A DNA stretch of 47,817 nucleotides from Candidatus Brocadiaceae bacterium (GTDB taxonomy: Bacteria; Planctomycetota; Brocadiia; SM23-32), in contig JAAYEJ010000037.1 in the NCBI GenBank assembly GCA_012728835.1, forward strand, positions 1 to 47,817. Reading direction: 5' to 3'. Within the stretch, counting starts at the first letter, position 1. Each line of letters starts with the position of its first letter. Shown piece by piece: positions 31,501 to 40,514 of this stretch. Position numbers and translations under genes: made by a program. Below the pieces are notes generated by a model, which worked only from the letters and a program-made list of their open reading frames with translations, searched no databases and was not told the DNA's origin.

Positions 31501-32297
31501 AGAACGCTGCCGCCGTCGTCCCCCGGCCGCAGGTCCCAGTTGCGCAGCGATTCGCCCTCGACCTTCAGCAGGCTGTAGCCGGCCGGCAGCTCCACCTGGG
31601 CCTCGGCCATCTGGCCCTGCAGCACGGTGTAGTGCAGGGTCGACTCCACGCGCAGCAACCCGGGCGAGATGCGAAGGGCCGTGTGCTGCTCGGCGAAGGC
31701 CAGCGTCTCGACCTCGCGCACCTCGGGGGCAGCCTTCCATGTCAGGCGCAGCGTCCCGTCGATCGAGCCGAAGACGCTCACGGTCGTCCGGCCGCCCGCC
31801 GCGTCCGTGCGGTAGGGCAGACCGGGTTCGAGCGTTACCTCCACGTTCTCGTCCGGGATGGTCACCTCGCAGAGGCCGCTGAGGGCGGCGACCATCGGCA
31901 CCTGGACCGTGCTCGTCTGCCGGTCGCGACCGACCGCCGTGGCGAATTCCACGTCGGCGGCGTACTCCCCGCGGCCGGGCAGCAGCAGGCCGATCCGGTC
32001 GCCCCGCCGCATGACGGTCGGGCCGGTTCCGAGCCAGCCGCCGCCGGACGCCCTGGCCGAGAGGACGCCGACGCTGCCCCCGAACAGCGGCACCCAGACG
32101 CCGCCCTTGTCGAGGCTGCGCATCCGGACGGACATCGTGCCCCGGAGCGCGTTGCCGTCGGGTGCGGCGCGCACGTTGACCTCCTGCATCACGTAGGCGG
32201 GCAGGCCGGTGTCCGGCGTCGGCATCTCGTCGGCCGCCGCCGCGGCCATCGCCGCCAGCAGGCACAGCAGCCCCGCAGTCGTGAGCCTCCTCACCAT
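28530..32297 (-). CDS. Giant envelope protein built of repeated modules
   Basis: The 1255-residue protein has a signal peptide (TTAGLLCLLAAMAAAAADE) and three C-terminal transmembrane helices from about 1145. In between, a beta-rich module occurs at least four times: RYLARPFAVRL (about 354), RYLTFPYTLAL (529), RVIESPWDLQL (704) and RYLAHPYTLAL (896). Each of the first three is followed by an AGVFQLRLHVP-type strand. Modules are about 175-190 residues apart. It would be held in the cytoplasmic membrane with the repeats outside. No enzyme motif was seen. GGGAGG lies 7 nt before the ATG at 32297. It follows its larger relative by 45 nt and is surely co-transcribed. Role unknown; an envelope scaffold or sensor is possible. 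Confidence 0.8.
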   Translation of the reverse strand: MVRRLTTAGLLCLLAAMAAAAADEMPTPDTGLPAYVMQEVNVRAAPDGNALRGTMSVRMRSLDKGGVWVPLFGGSVGVLSARASGGGWLGTGPTVMRRGDRIGLLLPGRGEYAADVEFATAVGRDRQTSTVQVPMVAALSGLCEVTIPDENVEVTLEPGLPYRTDAAGGRTTVSVFGSIDGTLRLTWKAAPEVREVETLAFAEQHTALRISPGLLRVESTLHYTVLQGQMAEAQVELPAGYSLLKVEGESLRNWDLRPGDDGGSVLAVSLLEPATARFALTLVLERTLDPVPVDVEAPQIVARGVTREKGVLAVAVEKGLQAEIVQRENIGQVNLTEMPDELRAGPEQFSLGLRYLARPFAVRLRVSTIEPRVYGEVSCLAVASLERFRQYWDVQYEIRNAGVFQLQIGLAPGVKLISLEGQNINNQSLDPATNVLTVDLRSKAEGAYRLGLQTQSDVADAASAVVPAVNLIGAERQWGTVALAADSGIAVETVRMAGITQIDVPETRGMAAVQKIVSDQSAAQPVLAFRYLTFPYTLALKVSHVEPELRCEPLHMVQITRKSLRYQSVFDYRIKKAGVFQLRLHVPPELRGNLVVRGPRVEDHTYDEASRTLTIQLTEKTTDEVRVEVETEALLGRELPKPGETGTFAIPAIYTLGCEQERGFIAIGTDESIRLKRSGEGDGLHDVDVQEIAPSLLQRARNARLAFRVIESPWDLQLDLTSISPKITAQTFNYVRFGEDYLMGASTIEFSIQQAGVNEFRVRLPEGVKEPNIRGGNTKIQERVAEEEEKPGELWRVELQSEAKDSYTLIFEYTMDLDPRARERAFAGPRIEMDSVEREIGYLAVTGDPSLELTPVPDRMENLTPVDEEEIPLRFRELPPSVAAQIGRETVPILFAFRYLAHPYTLALDSVRHAEADVVTAVVEACNLDTTLTREGNRITSMVATVRSRYQPFLEVELPEGARLWQATVNGRSVRPLTEATATGEVTKIPIAQLQGVSGPVQVELWWEELGGDELSRVESVHLLAPGLRGVRILRLGWQLQLPRGYRVVSSSGSLERLTSEALMEPMLRGLRPSSTPAGIAQSAGEAASYSNVQWVSNEMVVSGRAGAKAAPASASVIAGAKPQLPERFHFQGLILNPHVPAEVRMLCVASSALLPLLAVVVLVVFALCALLWLWSRRRPVVALAVLAAAVLVTAGIREIAEGDHRLLLLTVQGTIAVAVGLFGILTLVRSIAVARNRRRMHEAQDEPAGYNDEV

Positions 32298-32342
32298 CGT
32301 CCATCCTCCCTTGTCGGGCGAAGCGGCCATGTCCTCTCTCCC

Positions 32343-35300
32343 TCAGCTTGCCTCGTGTTGCGATTTCGGTCCGAATATCGATTGCAGAACGACGATGAGC
32401 CCCTCCGCGACCAGGCAGAGGGCCATGGCCAGGGCGGTGCCGGCCAGCAGGCATCCGGCGGCCGGCGGGGCGGCCACGACCGCGGCCACGCCGCCCAGGA
32501 ACGCCAGCGCGGCGAACGGGACGGCCAGCCCCGTGTTCCGCACACGCAGGACCAGGAACACCCCAAACGCTGCGGCCGCCAGGGCCAGTTCGCAGGCCAT
32601 GGCAGCCCCGCCGCTCACCAGGCGGAACCACACCGCCGCAGCCGTGCGGCCCAGAAGGGGCGTGGCGAACCTGTAGGTCGCGCCCCCCGGGTCGGGGAAG
32701 TCGATGGTGATCGGCAGGGCGCCCGTGCTGCGTCCGCCCGGCAACTGCCGCACCAGCGAGCCCGTGCGGAAGCGCAGGGCGGGTTCGCTCGGCGCCGCCA
32801 CCGTTGCCTGGGCCGGCTCCGTTGCGTGTCGCAGGAAGCTCCGCTCAGGGTGGAGTTCGCTGGGGGCGTCCGCCCCGACACCCCCCAGCCCGGCCTGCTC
32901 AGGGATGCGGCCATCGTCTGCGAACATGGCCGTCGCCTCGCGCTTGGCGATCTGCTCGGCGATGAGGTCCAGGTCGTCGTATTCCCCCCGCGACATCCTT
33001 ATGGCGTCGGCCACCCGCATTCCACCCCTCCGCGCTGCGCCGGCCGCATCGGCCTCCTCCTCCCGGTCGGAGAGGCGCCGCATGACCTGTGCCTGGCCGA
33101 GCTGGCTGCGGGCCTGTTCGTGCTGAGGGTCCAGCCGAAGGACCTGGTCCAGGTTGGACTCTGCGGCCTTGTAGTCGCCGGCCTGCAACTGGGCCATGGC
33201 CAGGTTGTAGCGGTCCGTTGCCAGTTGCTTTGTGAGGGCCTGAGGGGGTTCGGCCGCGGCGGGCTGCGCCCCCTTATGGGCCTCGTGCCGTTCGCGCCGT
33301 TCGCGACCGCGCGCGGGCGCGGAGCGTTCGAGCGCGCCGGCCAGGCGGCGGTCGGCGACGTAGGGCGCCAGGTCGGAAAGCTCCTTCGGCGCCCGGCCGT
33401 CGTTGCGCGCCGCGTATTGCTCGCGTGCGGCCAGGATCTGGTCCGCGCCGGCCTCGACGAGCACCTCGTCCAGCACCTGCTGCCTGAGGGCCGGCTCCGG
33501 CCCCGAGGCCCCCGGGGCCGTCGTGGCCGCCGTCTGCCGCTCGAGGCGGACCGCCAGCTCGAGTTCCTCGCCGGTGATCGCGGTCTTGCCGAACGAACTC
33601 GGCACGGTGGCGCCCGGGGCGGACGCGGTCCGTTCGGGCTGCCAGACGGCAATCAGTTCCTCGGTGCGGGGGTTGCGCAGGATCCCGTCGTCGGGATTGG
33701 CGCTGACGCACTGGACGGCGCCGTCCATGTAGAGCACATGAATGCACGCGGCGGCGTCGGGAGGCCAGAGGTAAGCGAGCACCTCAGTGGCCGCTGCGGC
33801 GCCGCTGGGCCGGCGGTAGACGACCTCCTGCCCGTTCCACCGGAGCAGGGATTCGTCCGCCAGGTGTCCGTCGTCCACCAGCGACTGCAGGTCCGGGGGA
33901 TACCGGCCGTCTGCGTTCGCGCGGTAGTGCTCGATCCCCATGAAAAGGTTGCGAAGATTGGACGTAGCCGTAGTCCTGCATGCCATGTAGCGCGCCCGGC
34001 CGAGCGCCGGCATGAGCATCGCCGCCAGGACGACCCCGACGGCCAGGACGGCGAAGACGAGGAGCAGAGGCCTCGAGGGGACGAGCCGGCGGGCGAGGGC
34101 GGGATGCCGCGTGCAGGTCCTGACGAGGCCGTAGCCGACGGCGCACGCGGCGGCCAGAACGCCGATCAGAACGAGCGCCCCGGCATGCCGCCGGAACGGG
34201 CTCCAGACGGCCCTCAGCAGGCGGCCGGTCAGGCTCGGGTCCGGCGGCGGGCCGAGGGGCCTGCCCATGTTGCCGCCCACGGCGGCCAGGCGCACTCCCT
34301 CGGGCACGCGCACGGTCCATTCGAACTGCCCGACGTTCAGGCTCAGGTCCGGGGCCGCCATCGCCTGCCGTGAGAACGGCCTCTGCGCGCTCTGCGGCGT
34401 CGCGTAGATCACGTCGATGGCCGACATGCCGAGCCGCGCGGCGCGTTCGCTCGTGAACAACGGGATCTGCAGCGTGCGCTCCCCCTCGCGGAAGGGCTTG
34501 ATCGGTTCGTTGAACGCGTAGGTGCCGATCAACCGCGCCTTCGGCCCCAGCGCGTCGAGGTCGAGCGTCAGGAACTGCCGGTTCTGGTTCGACACCCAGA
34601 GCCGCAGGTGATTGAGCGTCTCGCGGTTGTCCTGCAGCACCGTGTCGAGCCACGCATACGGGATGCGCGCGCCGAGCAGGATGTCGCTGAGCGCCTGGGC
34701 CTCCACGGCCACGGGCAGGGACCAGTCGGCGCCGCGATAGGTGTAGGCGGCCAGGGCGGGAAGCTCCCGGCGGTACCCCCACGGCGCGTACGACTCCTGC
34801 GGATCGGCGCCCGTGAGCGCACCGGGCAGGGCAGCCGGACGCACCTCCACGTCGGGCCGCGCCTGCAGAAGCAGCAGGGCGCCGTTCTGCTCCCGCGCCC
34901 CCCGCAGCCGGACGGTCCCGACGTCCACGGTGGCCGCCGCCACGTCACTGACGACGTCGTAGTGGACCCGGCAGTCGAAGGTGCCCGTGCGGCGGCCGCG
35001 GAAGCGCACGCGCCACGCGCGCCCCTCCCCCTGGCTGAGGACCACCTCGGGGCCCTCGAAGCGCGGCGAGACGGCGCCGTCCGGCAGGTCGAACACCAGT
35101 TCGCCGACGCCGCCACGCTCGACGGCGATGCGCACGAACGCCGTCGCCTCCACCTGCCCCGCGCGGAAACGCAGCACGTCGAGCACCTCCGCGGCGTAGA
35201 CGGGCCGCACGGTCTCCGTGTGCACGTCCAGCCACCAGCGGCTGTCGAAAAGTTCATACAGGAATCGGTTCTCAAATGCCTTGAGGTAGTCGGGCGCCTG

Positions 35301-37250
35301 CTCGACGCGCAGGGAGTGCAGGTTCGTCTGGCCGTCTTCGAGCGGGCGGACGTCCACCGAGACGTCGGTGCCGACGCCGAACCAGCCCTTCAGGTGGGCG
35401 GCGTCGCGCAGACCGATGCCGCGCAGGCGCACGCGGCCCGGCACGGCCGGCTCGGAGGCCACCAGGCGGAAATGCAGGGCGCCGCTGACGGGCTCGTGCA
35501 GGCGGATGCGCACTTCGGAACCGTCGCCGGGCTGCTCCCAGGACTCGATCCGGGGGCCGTCGACCCGCTCGGCCGTCAGGCCTTCCGGCAGCAGCACGCA
35601 CAGCTCCGCCATGGGCCGCCGGCGGACCTCCAGGGCGAACAGGACCTCGCGCAGGATGCGGTCCTCCTGCACCGTGGCGTGGTCCTGCACGGTGCCGCCG
35701 AGTTCGGCCCGCACCGGGTAGACCTCCACCTGGACGGCCAGCGGCCGGTCGCGGAACGCGTAGGCGGCCTCAGGTTGGCGCCGGCGGAGCCACTCCGGGA
35801 GCTGGTCGGCGGCGACGCGCCAGGGCTCGGCCGGGCCGCCGGTCGTCATCTGCAACTCGGCCGCCGACGAGAGCGCCAGCCGGTAGTCGGCCGCGTCGAC
35901 GCCCGGCATCGTCGGCGGGGCCAGCACCAGGCGCTGCCCGCCATCGGCCAGGGCCTCGGTGAGGATGGTGATCTGGACCGCCTCGGCCGCCGGCCCGAGC
36001 GGCGCGATGCGCAGTCGGGAGCCCTCCTGGGTCCAGTCGGGCCGGCCGCCGGCCGCCCCGACGCTCCGCGCGAGGTGCCCGTCCGGCAGCACCACGACGG
36101 TTTCGGGGGCCGGACGGCCGTAGTCGACGACGATGCGGTGTGTGCCCGCGATCCCGTGGGCGGCCACGGCGTAGTGGGTCTCCACAGCCGCCCGGGCGGA
36201 CGCGCGGATGGGCACGCTCCGCACGACGATGACCGGGTCGGCCCGGCGGAATGCGCACGAGAGCTTGTGCGAGCGGCCCTCGGCGACGGTCTGGGCGGCC
36301 CCGTCCAAGCGTTCGAACGTGAGTTCGTTGCGGCCGGCGGAGACGAGCACGCGGCCCTCGGTGCGTGCCGCGCCGGGGCACAGGAAGACGGGCACGCCCA
36401 CCCGATGAGCGCCTCGGCCGTCGTCCTGCATGGCGCCCGTCAGGCGGCACCGCACTTCAAGGAGTTCCCCGGCAGCGCCCTCGGGCAGGTGGAAGTCGAG
36501 CGTGCTTCCCGAGATACGCCACCGCACGTCGGCCGGGCACTCGACCGTTTGCAGGTCCGCGTCGGATGGCAACCGGACGGACAGCGAGTCCGGCGGGGCC
36601 CCGTCGAAGCGGAACTGCAGCGTCACGGCGTCCCGGAACCCCGGGGGGTCCTCCGCCAGGTCGTGCGTCTGGCCGAACGAGTACGTGGCCACGCGCGCGG
36701 GCGGGCGCGGCGCCCACGTCAGCGCCAGCGGACGCACGCTGAGGGGCACAATCTGGAAGCGGGCGCGCCCGTCGGCCTCGTCCAGGGGCAGCACGAGGGC
36801 ACCGGGACGGGCCGCGAAGTCCACGGCCGGCCCCGGCAGGTCGACCTCGACGGTGCAGTGCACGGCAGGCGGCATGGGCAGGCGGGTCATGAACGCCGTC
36901 CCCGTCCGCGCCCGCACGATGCGCTGCCGCAGACGAACCGTCAGGTGCCCGCGCTGCCCGGGCGGGACCGTGGCGTGCAGGGACTCGATGCCGCGGGTGA
37001 CGACCAGGTCGCCGTGGGCGCCGTCGACGCGCTCCAACGTGTCGACGGGGGACAGAAGGAGGACGTCGGCGGCCGTCCGGCCGGGGTTGTGAAGGTCGAT
37101 CTCGTAGACGATCGAGAGGAACTCGTCTTCGGCGCGGCAGCGCACGTGCGCCTCCAGGCACGGGTTGACAATGGCCGCACGGGCGCCTGTGCCGGCAAGC
37201 GCCAGCAGGAGCGTCGCTGCAAGGACGACAGACCGTCGGAGCGCCTGCAT
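32343..37250 (-). CDS. Giant envelope protein with embedded pilin-like module and TPR
   Basis: The 1635-residue protein has a signal peptide and a beta-rich body with modules like those of the next gene (AYAFRDRPLAVQVEV, about 497). A membrane helix lies near 1020. A pseudopilin-like unit follows at about 1055-1165: hydrophobic helix LLLVFAVLAVGVVLAAMLMPALGRAR, SNLRNLFMGIEHYRANADGRYP, then HVLYMDGAVQCV. This is the order of PVC H-X9-DG pilins but without the prepilin peptidase site. A TPR (about 1345-1380) and two or three C-terminal helices end the protein. It may anchor or scaffold a pilus-like or secretion structure; function is not established. Confidence 0.8.
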   Translation of the reverse strand: MQALRRSVVLAATLLLALAGTGARAAIVNPCLEAHVRCRAEDEFLSIVYEIDLHNPGRTAADVLLLSPVDTLERVDGAHGDLVVTRGIESLHATVPPGQRGHLTVRLRQRIVRARTGTAFMTRLPMPPAVHCTVEVDLPGPAVDFAARPGALVLPLDEADGRARFQIVPLSVRPLALTWAPRPPARVATYSFGQTHDLAEDPPGFRDAVTLQFRFDGAPPDSLSVRLPSDADLQTVECPADVRWRISGSTLDFHLPEGAAGELLEVRCRLTGAMQDDGRGAHRVGVPVFLCPGAARTEGRVLVSAGRNELTFERLDGAAQTVAEGRSHKLSCAFRRADPVIVVRSVPIRASARAAVETHYAVAAHGIAGTHRIVVDYGRPAPETVVVLPDGHLARSVGAAGGRPDWTQEGSRLRIAPLGPAAEAVQITILTEALADGGQRLVLAPPTMPGVDAADYRLALSSAAELQMTTGGPAEPWRVAADQLPEWLRRRQPEAAYAFRDRPLAVQVEVYPVRAELGGTVQDHATVQEDRILREVLFALEVRRRPMAELCVLLPEGLTAERVDGPRIESWEQPGDGSEVRIRLHEPVSGALHFRLVASEPAVPGRVRLRGIGLRDAAHLKGWFGVGTDVSVDVRPLEDGQTNLHSLRVEQAPDYLKAFENRFLYELFDSRWWLDVHTETVRPVYAAEVLDVLRFRAGQVEATAFVRIAVERGGVGELVFDLPDGAVSPRFEGPEVVLSQGEGRAWRVRFRGRRTGTFDCRVHYDVVSDVAAATVDVGTVRLRGAREQNGALLLLQARPDVEVRPAALPGALTGADPQESYAPWGYRRELPALAAYTYRGADWSLPVAVEAQALSDILLGARIPYAWLDTVLQDNRETLNHLRLWVSNQNRQFLTLDLDALGPKARLIGTYAFNEPIKPFREGERTLQIPLFTSERAARLGMSAIDVIYATPQSAQRPFSRQAMAAPDLSLNVGQFEWTVRVPEGVRLAAVGGNMGRPLGPPPDPSLTGRLLRAVWSPFRRHAGALVLIGVLAAACAVGYGLVRTCTRHPALARRLVPSRPLLLVFAVLAVGVVLAAMLMPALGRARYMACRTTATSNLRNLFMGIEHYRANADGRYPPDLQSLVDDGHLADESLLRWNGQEVVYRRPSGAAAATEVLAYLWPPDAAACIHVLYMDGAVQCVSANPDDGILRNPRTEELIAVWQPERTASAPGATVPSSFGKTAITGEELELAVRLERQTAATTAPGASGPEPALRQQVLDEVLVEAGADQILAAREQYAARNDGRAPKELSDLAPYVADRRLAGALERSAPARGRERRERHEAHKGAQPAAAEPPQALTKQLATDRYNLAMAQLQAGDYKAAESNLDQVLRLDPQHEQARSQLGQAQVMRRLSDREEEADAAGAARRGGMRVADAIRMSRGEYDDLDLIAEQIAKREATAMFADDGRIPEQAGLGGVGADAPSELHPERSFLRHATEPAQATVAAPSEPALRFRTGSLVRQLPGGRSTGALPITIDFPDPGGATYRFATPLLGRTAAAVWFRLVSGGAAMACELALAAAAFGVFLVLRVRNTGLAVPFAALAFLGGVAAVVAAPPAAGCLLAGTALAMALCLVAEGLIVVLQSIFGPKSQHEAS

Positions 37251-37251
37251 C

Positions 37252-37335
37252 TCATCCCCTCCGTACGATGCGGGGCGGGCACCGGCCCGATGCCCGTGTG
37301 CCCGTGAGACGATCCTCGAGGCCCGAAAGTTCCAT
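37252..37335 (-). CDS. Possible 27-residue mini-ORF before the giant gene
   Basis: ATG at 37335 has GGAGGAGG just upstream (spacing short, about 4 nt). The ORF MELSGLEDRLTG... ends in an Arg-rich tail whose codons overlap the Shine-Dalgarno sequence of the giant gene, with its stop 1 nt from that ATG. It could couple translation into the long mRNA. It is short and without homology clues, so it may be a chance ORF. Confidence 0.3.
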   Translation of the reverse strand: MELSGLEDRLTGTRASGRCPPRIVRRG

Positions 37336-37364
37336 GCCTCCTCCGAAACGCCCCCACGGACGGC

Positions 37365-37820
37365 TCACGAGGGCCCCTCCGCAGGCGGCCGTCCCCGGGG
37401 CCGCAGTCGGTTCAGCTTGGCCGTGTCGGCGCGCATCTGCACGGTGCCGCAGGCGGCGCAGACCCACGCCCGGGTGGGCACCAGGCTCTCTTCGAAGACC
37501 CAGAAGCGGGCGTGAAAGGGGCGGAAGTAGAGCCGGCCGGCCCCCTGCAGGCGGCCCTCGACCAGCACGTTATGCCCGCAGGCCGAGCAGCGGCCGGCGG
37601 CGGCCTCGGCCTCCTTGCGGCCGGTCGACTTCTCGATGACCGCGTCCAGCCCCTCGCGGGAGAACCGGGTGGCGCCGCCGATCTTGTAGAACGACAGCAG
37701 CCCCTCCTTCATCCAGCGGTAGATCGTCGGCTCGCTCACGTCCAGATAGGTGGCGGCCTCGCCCACCGTGAACCACTCCGGCATCGCCGGCCTGGCGTCT
37801 GCTCGGTCTTCTGAGGCCAT
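37365..37820 (-). CDS. HTH (excisionase/MerR-type) regulator with zinc ribbon
   Basis: The 151-residue protein has an N-terminal helix-turn-helix of the HTH_17 excisionase type (EWFTVGEAATYLDVSEPTIYRWMKEG, about 15-40, then a wing-like IGGATRFSREGLDAVI). A four-cysteine zinc ribbon follows (C78, C81, C121, C124). It begins with GGGG before ATG 37820, under a perfect-consensus promoter. An AT-rich box (37843-37866) around the promoter could be its own operator. It is 29 nt ahead of the mini-ORF and 114 nt ahead of the giant genes, in the same direction, so it probably regulates them. Phage excisionase function is unlikely as no integrase is near. Confidence 0.82.
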   Translation of the reverse strand: MASEDRADARPAMPEWFTVGEAATYLDVSEPTIYRWMKEGLLSFYKIGGATRFSREGLDAVIEKSTGRKEAEAAAGRCSACGHNVLVEGRLQGAGRLYFRPFHARFWVFEESLVPTRAWVCAACGTVQMRADTAKLNRLRPRGRPPAEGPS

Positions 37821-37859
37821 GCATGCCCCTGCAAATGGGTCTATAGCCTATCATTAACT

Positions 37860-37887
37860 ATTATACGCAATCGCGCGGCGCTGTCAA
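37860..37887 (-). promoter_or_regulatory. Perfect-consensus sigma-70 promoter
   Basis: Minus-strand TTGACA (37887-37882), 16 nt, TATAAT (37865-37860). Both hexamers are perfect, a rarity in this G+C-rich DNA. An AT-rich segment with CTATAG and repeated TAATAG/TGATAG-like words follows and may bind the HTH protein encoded just downstream. Confidence 0.85.
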
Positions 37888-37923
37888 GCCCCGTCATCCC
37901 TTTCAAGACACCCCGGATGCGTC

Positions 37924-37952
37924 TTGCGCCGCGCCGGCACTTGTGCTCTAAT
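37924..37952 (+). promoter_or_regulatory. Possible promoter of the histidine kinase gene
   Basis: TTGCGC (37924-37929), 17 nt, TCTAAT (37947-37952). It implies a leader of about 340 nt before the kinase ATG. Confidence 0.4.
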
Positions 37953-38301
37953 GGGTTCGGGTCCGATTTCGGTGAGGTCGGCCTCCGCACGGATGCGGAG
38001 TCGAATGCCGCCCTGAGGGGGGAGGACGAAGGGCGGTGTGTTTATGTACGGAGAGCCCGTCACCCACCGGGCGGAGACGGCCCGTTCCGCCGACGCCGTG
38101 CGCGGGCCGGCTCTCGGCCATGCACCTGCCCTGACGCATTCGGTCCGCAACGCCCATCCCGGCTGCGCCGGCCCGGCAACCGGGGTCTGCACCCCTGTCC
38201 CCTTCCGCGCTGCGCGCCGGCGGTCTGCCCGGCGCTCCCCGTGGCCGGGGGCGATGGAGGTGGCGGGCACGTCCATGCGGCGAAACTGAACGGAGACGGA
38301 C
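37953..38301 (+). other. Long structured leader of the histidine kinase gene
   Basis: No convincing gene fills these 349 nt. CTCCGCA and TGCGGAG (37983-38000) form a hairpin like those at 26257-26297. CCGCCCT with AGGGCGG forms a second one near 38007-38036. An 82-codon ORF from ATG 38044 has no good ribosome site and no recognisable motif; I do not call it. No known riboswitch class was recognised. Confidence 0.45.
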
Positions 38302-39843
<1,542 letters not shown>

Positions 39844-39893
39844 GGCCGCCGCAGAGGAACCGCGTCGTGCCGGAACAACGGCCTTCAGGCCAC

Positions 39894-40300
39894 TGTAACG
39901 GTTCACGGATTTCCTGAGAATCTGCCCTCGGGGTTTGCGTATCCTGCCGCATCATGGCAGACGCAGCGACATCCGAATGCCCCAACTGCAGACGGCTCGA
40001 AGCCCTTCTGGTCGCTCTGGAAGCCCACTTCCGCTTCATCACGACGCCGGGCGTGGAGCCGACGAACGACCTTGCGGAGCAGCCGCTGCGGTTTGTGGTG
40101 ATCGACCGGCGCATCACGCAAGGCACGCGGGGTGAGGCCGGACGGCAATGGTGCGAGCGGTTCTGGACGGTGCGTGCCACCTGCGCCCAGCAGGACCGCT
40201 CTGTCTTCGAGTTCCTTCACAGCGCCGTGACGGCCTCCTTCACGACCCGCCCTGCACGGTCCCTTCTGGCGGCTTGACCAGAAAGCCGTGAACGGTTACA
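39894..40300 (+). mobile_element. 407-bp non-autonomous IS66-derived element, copy 1
   Basis: Its ends TGTAACGGTTCACGGATTTC and (complement of the right end) TGTAACCGTTCACGGCTTTC are inverted repeats with about 90% identity. Inside is a transposase ORF with the middle deleted. The same 407-bp length, orientation and almost the same sequence appear at 47130-47536, on the other side of the restriction island. No convincing 8-bp target duplication is seen at this copy. Confidence 0.8.
39954..40277 (+). pseudogene. Internally deleted IS66 transposase (TnpC remnant), copy 1
   Basis: The 107 codons join the start of an IS66 TnpC (SECPNCRRLEALLVALEA) straight to its C-terminus (GVEPTNDLAEQPLRFVVIDRR ... 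TCAQQDRSVFEFL). The usual protein is near 500 residues; the zinc finger, the first two catalytic Asp and most of the core are gone, though the last Glu (LAEQ) remains. It cannot be an active transposase. It is in frame and uninterrupted, and so is copy 2, so a short product could be made. If an intact IS66 exists in the genome it might move this element in trans. Confidence 0.75.
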
Positions 40301-40444
40301 GGCACGCGAAGCACCCGGGCCAGAAGGAACGCAGACAGACCGAGGGTGAGAGGTGGCTCGGAAGTCACCAGGACCGAAGTGCGACCGCTGCGAGGTCTCG
40401 GAGGAGATCACTTCGCGTGAGTAGGGATGTTGTCCAACGCCCGC

Positions 40445-40473
40445 TTGAAAGAGCATGCTTTCAGCGATACCAT
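40445..40473 (+). promoter_or_regulatory. Promoter and possible operator of the restriction island
   Basis: TTGAAA (40445-40450), 17 nt, TACCAT (40468-40473). TGAAAG and CTTTCA (40446-40463, spacer AGCATG) form an inverted repeat across the -35, a plausible operator. The rest of 40301-40514 holds only a 23-codon GTG ORF (40353-40424, with CDRC) that may be a gene remnant. Confidence 0.5.
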
Positions 40474-40514
40474 CTGCGCGAGGGGGGAGGTGTCAACCTG
40501 GGAGATTGGCTGCT

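Noticed and set aside
28572-34373. Open frame of 1933 codons on the plus strand opposite the giant genes
   Set aside because: It is a G+C-bias shadow: its translation is low-complexity (many Arg, Gly, His, Asp) with no domain, while the minus strand has signal peptides, membrane helices and repeats.
38044-38289. 82-codon ORF in the kinase leader
   Set aside because: It has a weak ribosome site, random-looking composition and no motif.
39886-40308. Target-site duplication flanking element copy 1
   Set aside because: The eight bases on each side do not match beyond a few positions, so recent simple transposition is not shown.
40353-40424. 23-codon GTG ORF with CDRC before mod
   Set aside because: It is too short to call; it may be a remnant of a zinc-finger gene but nothing else supports it.
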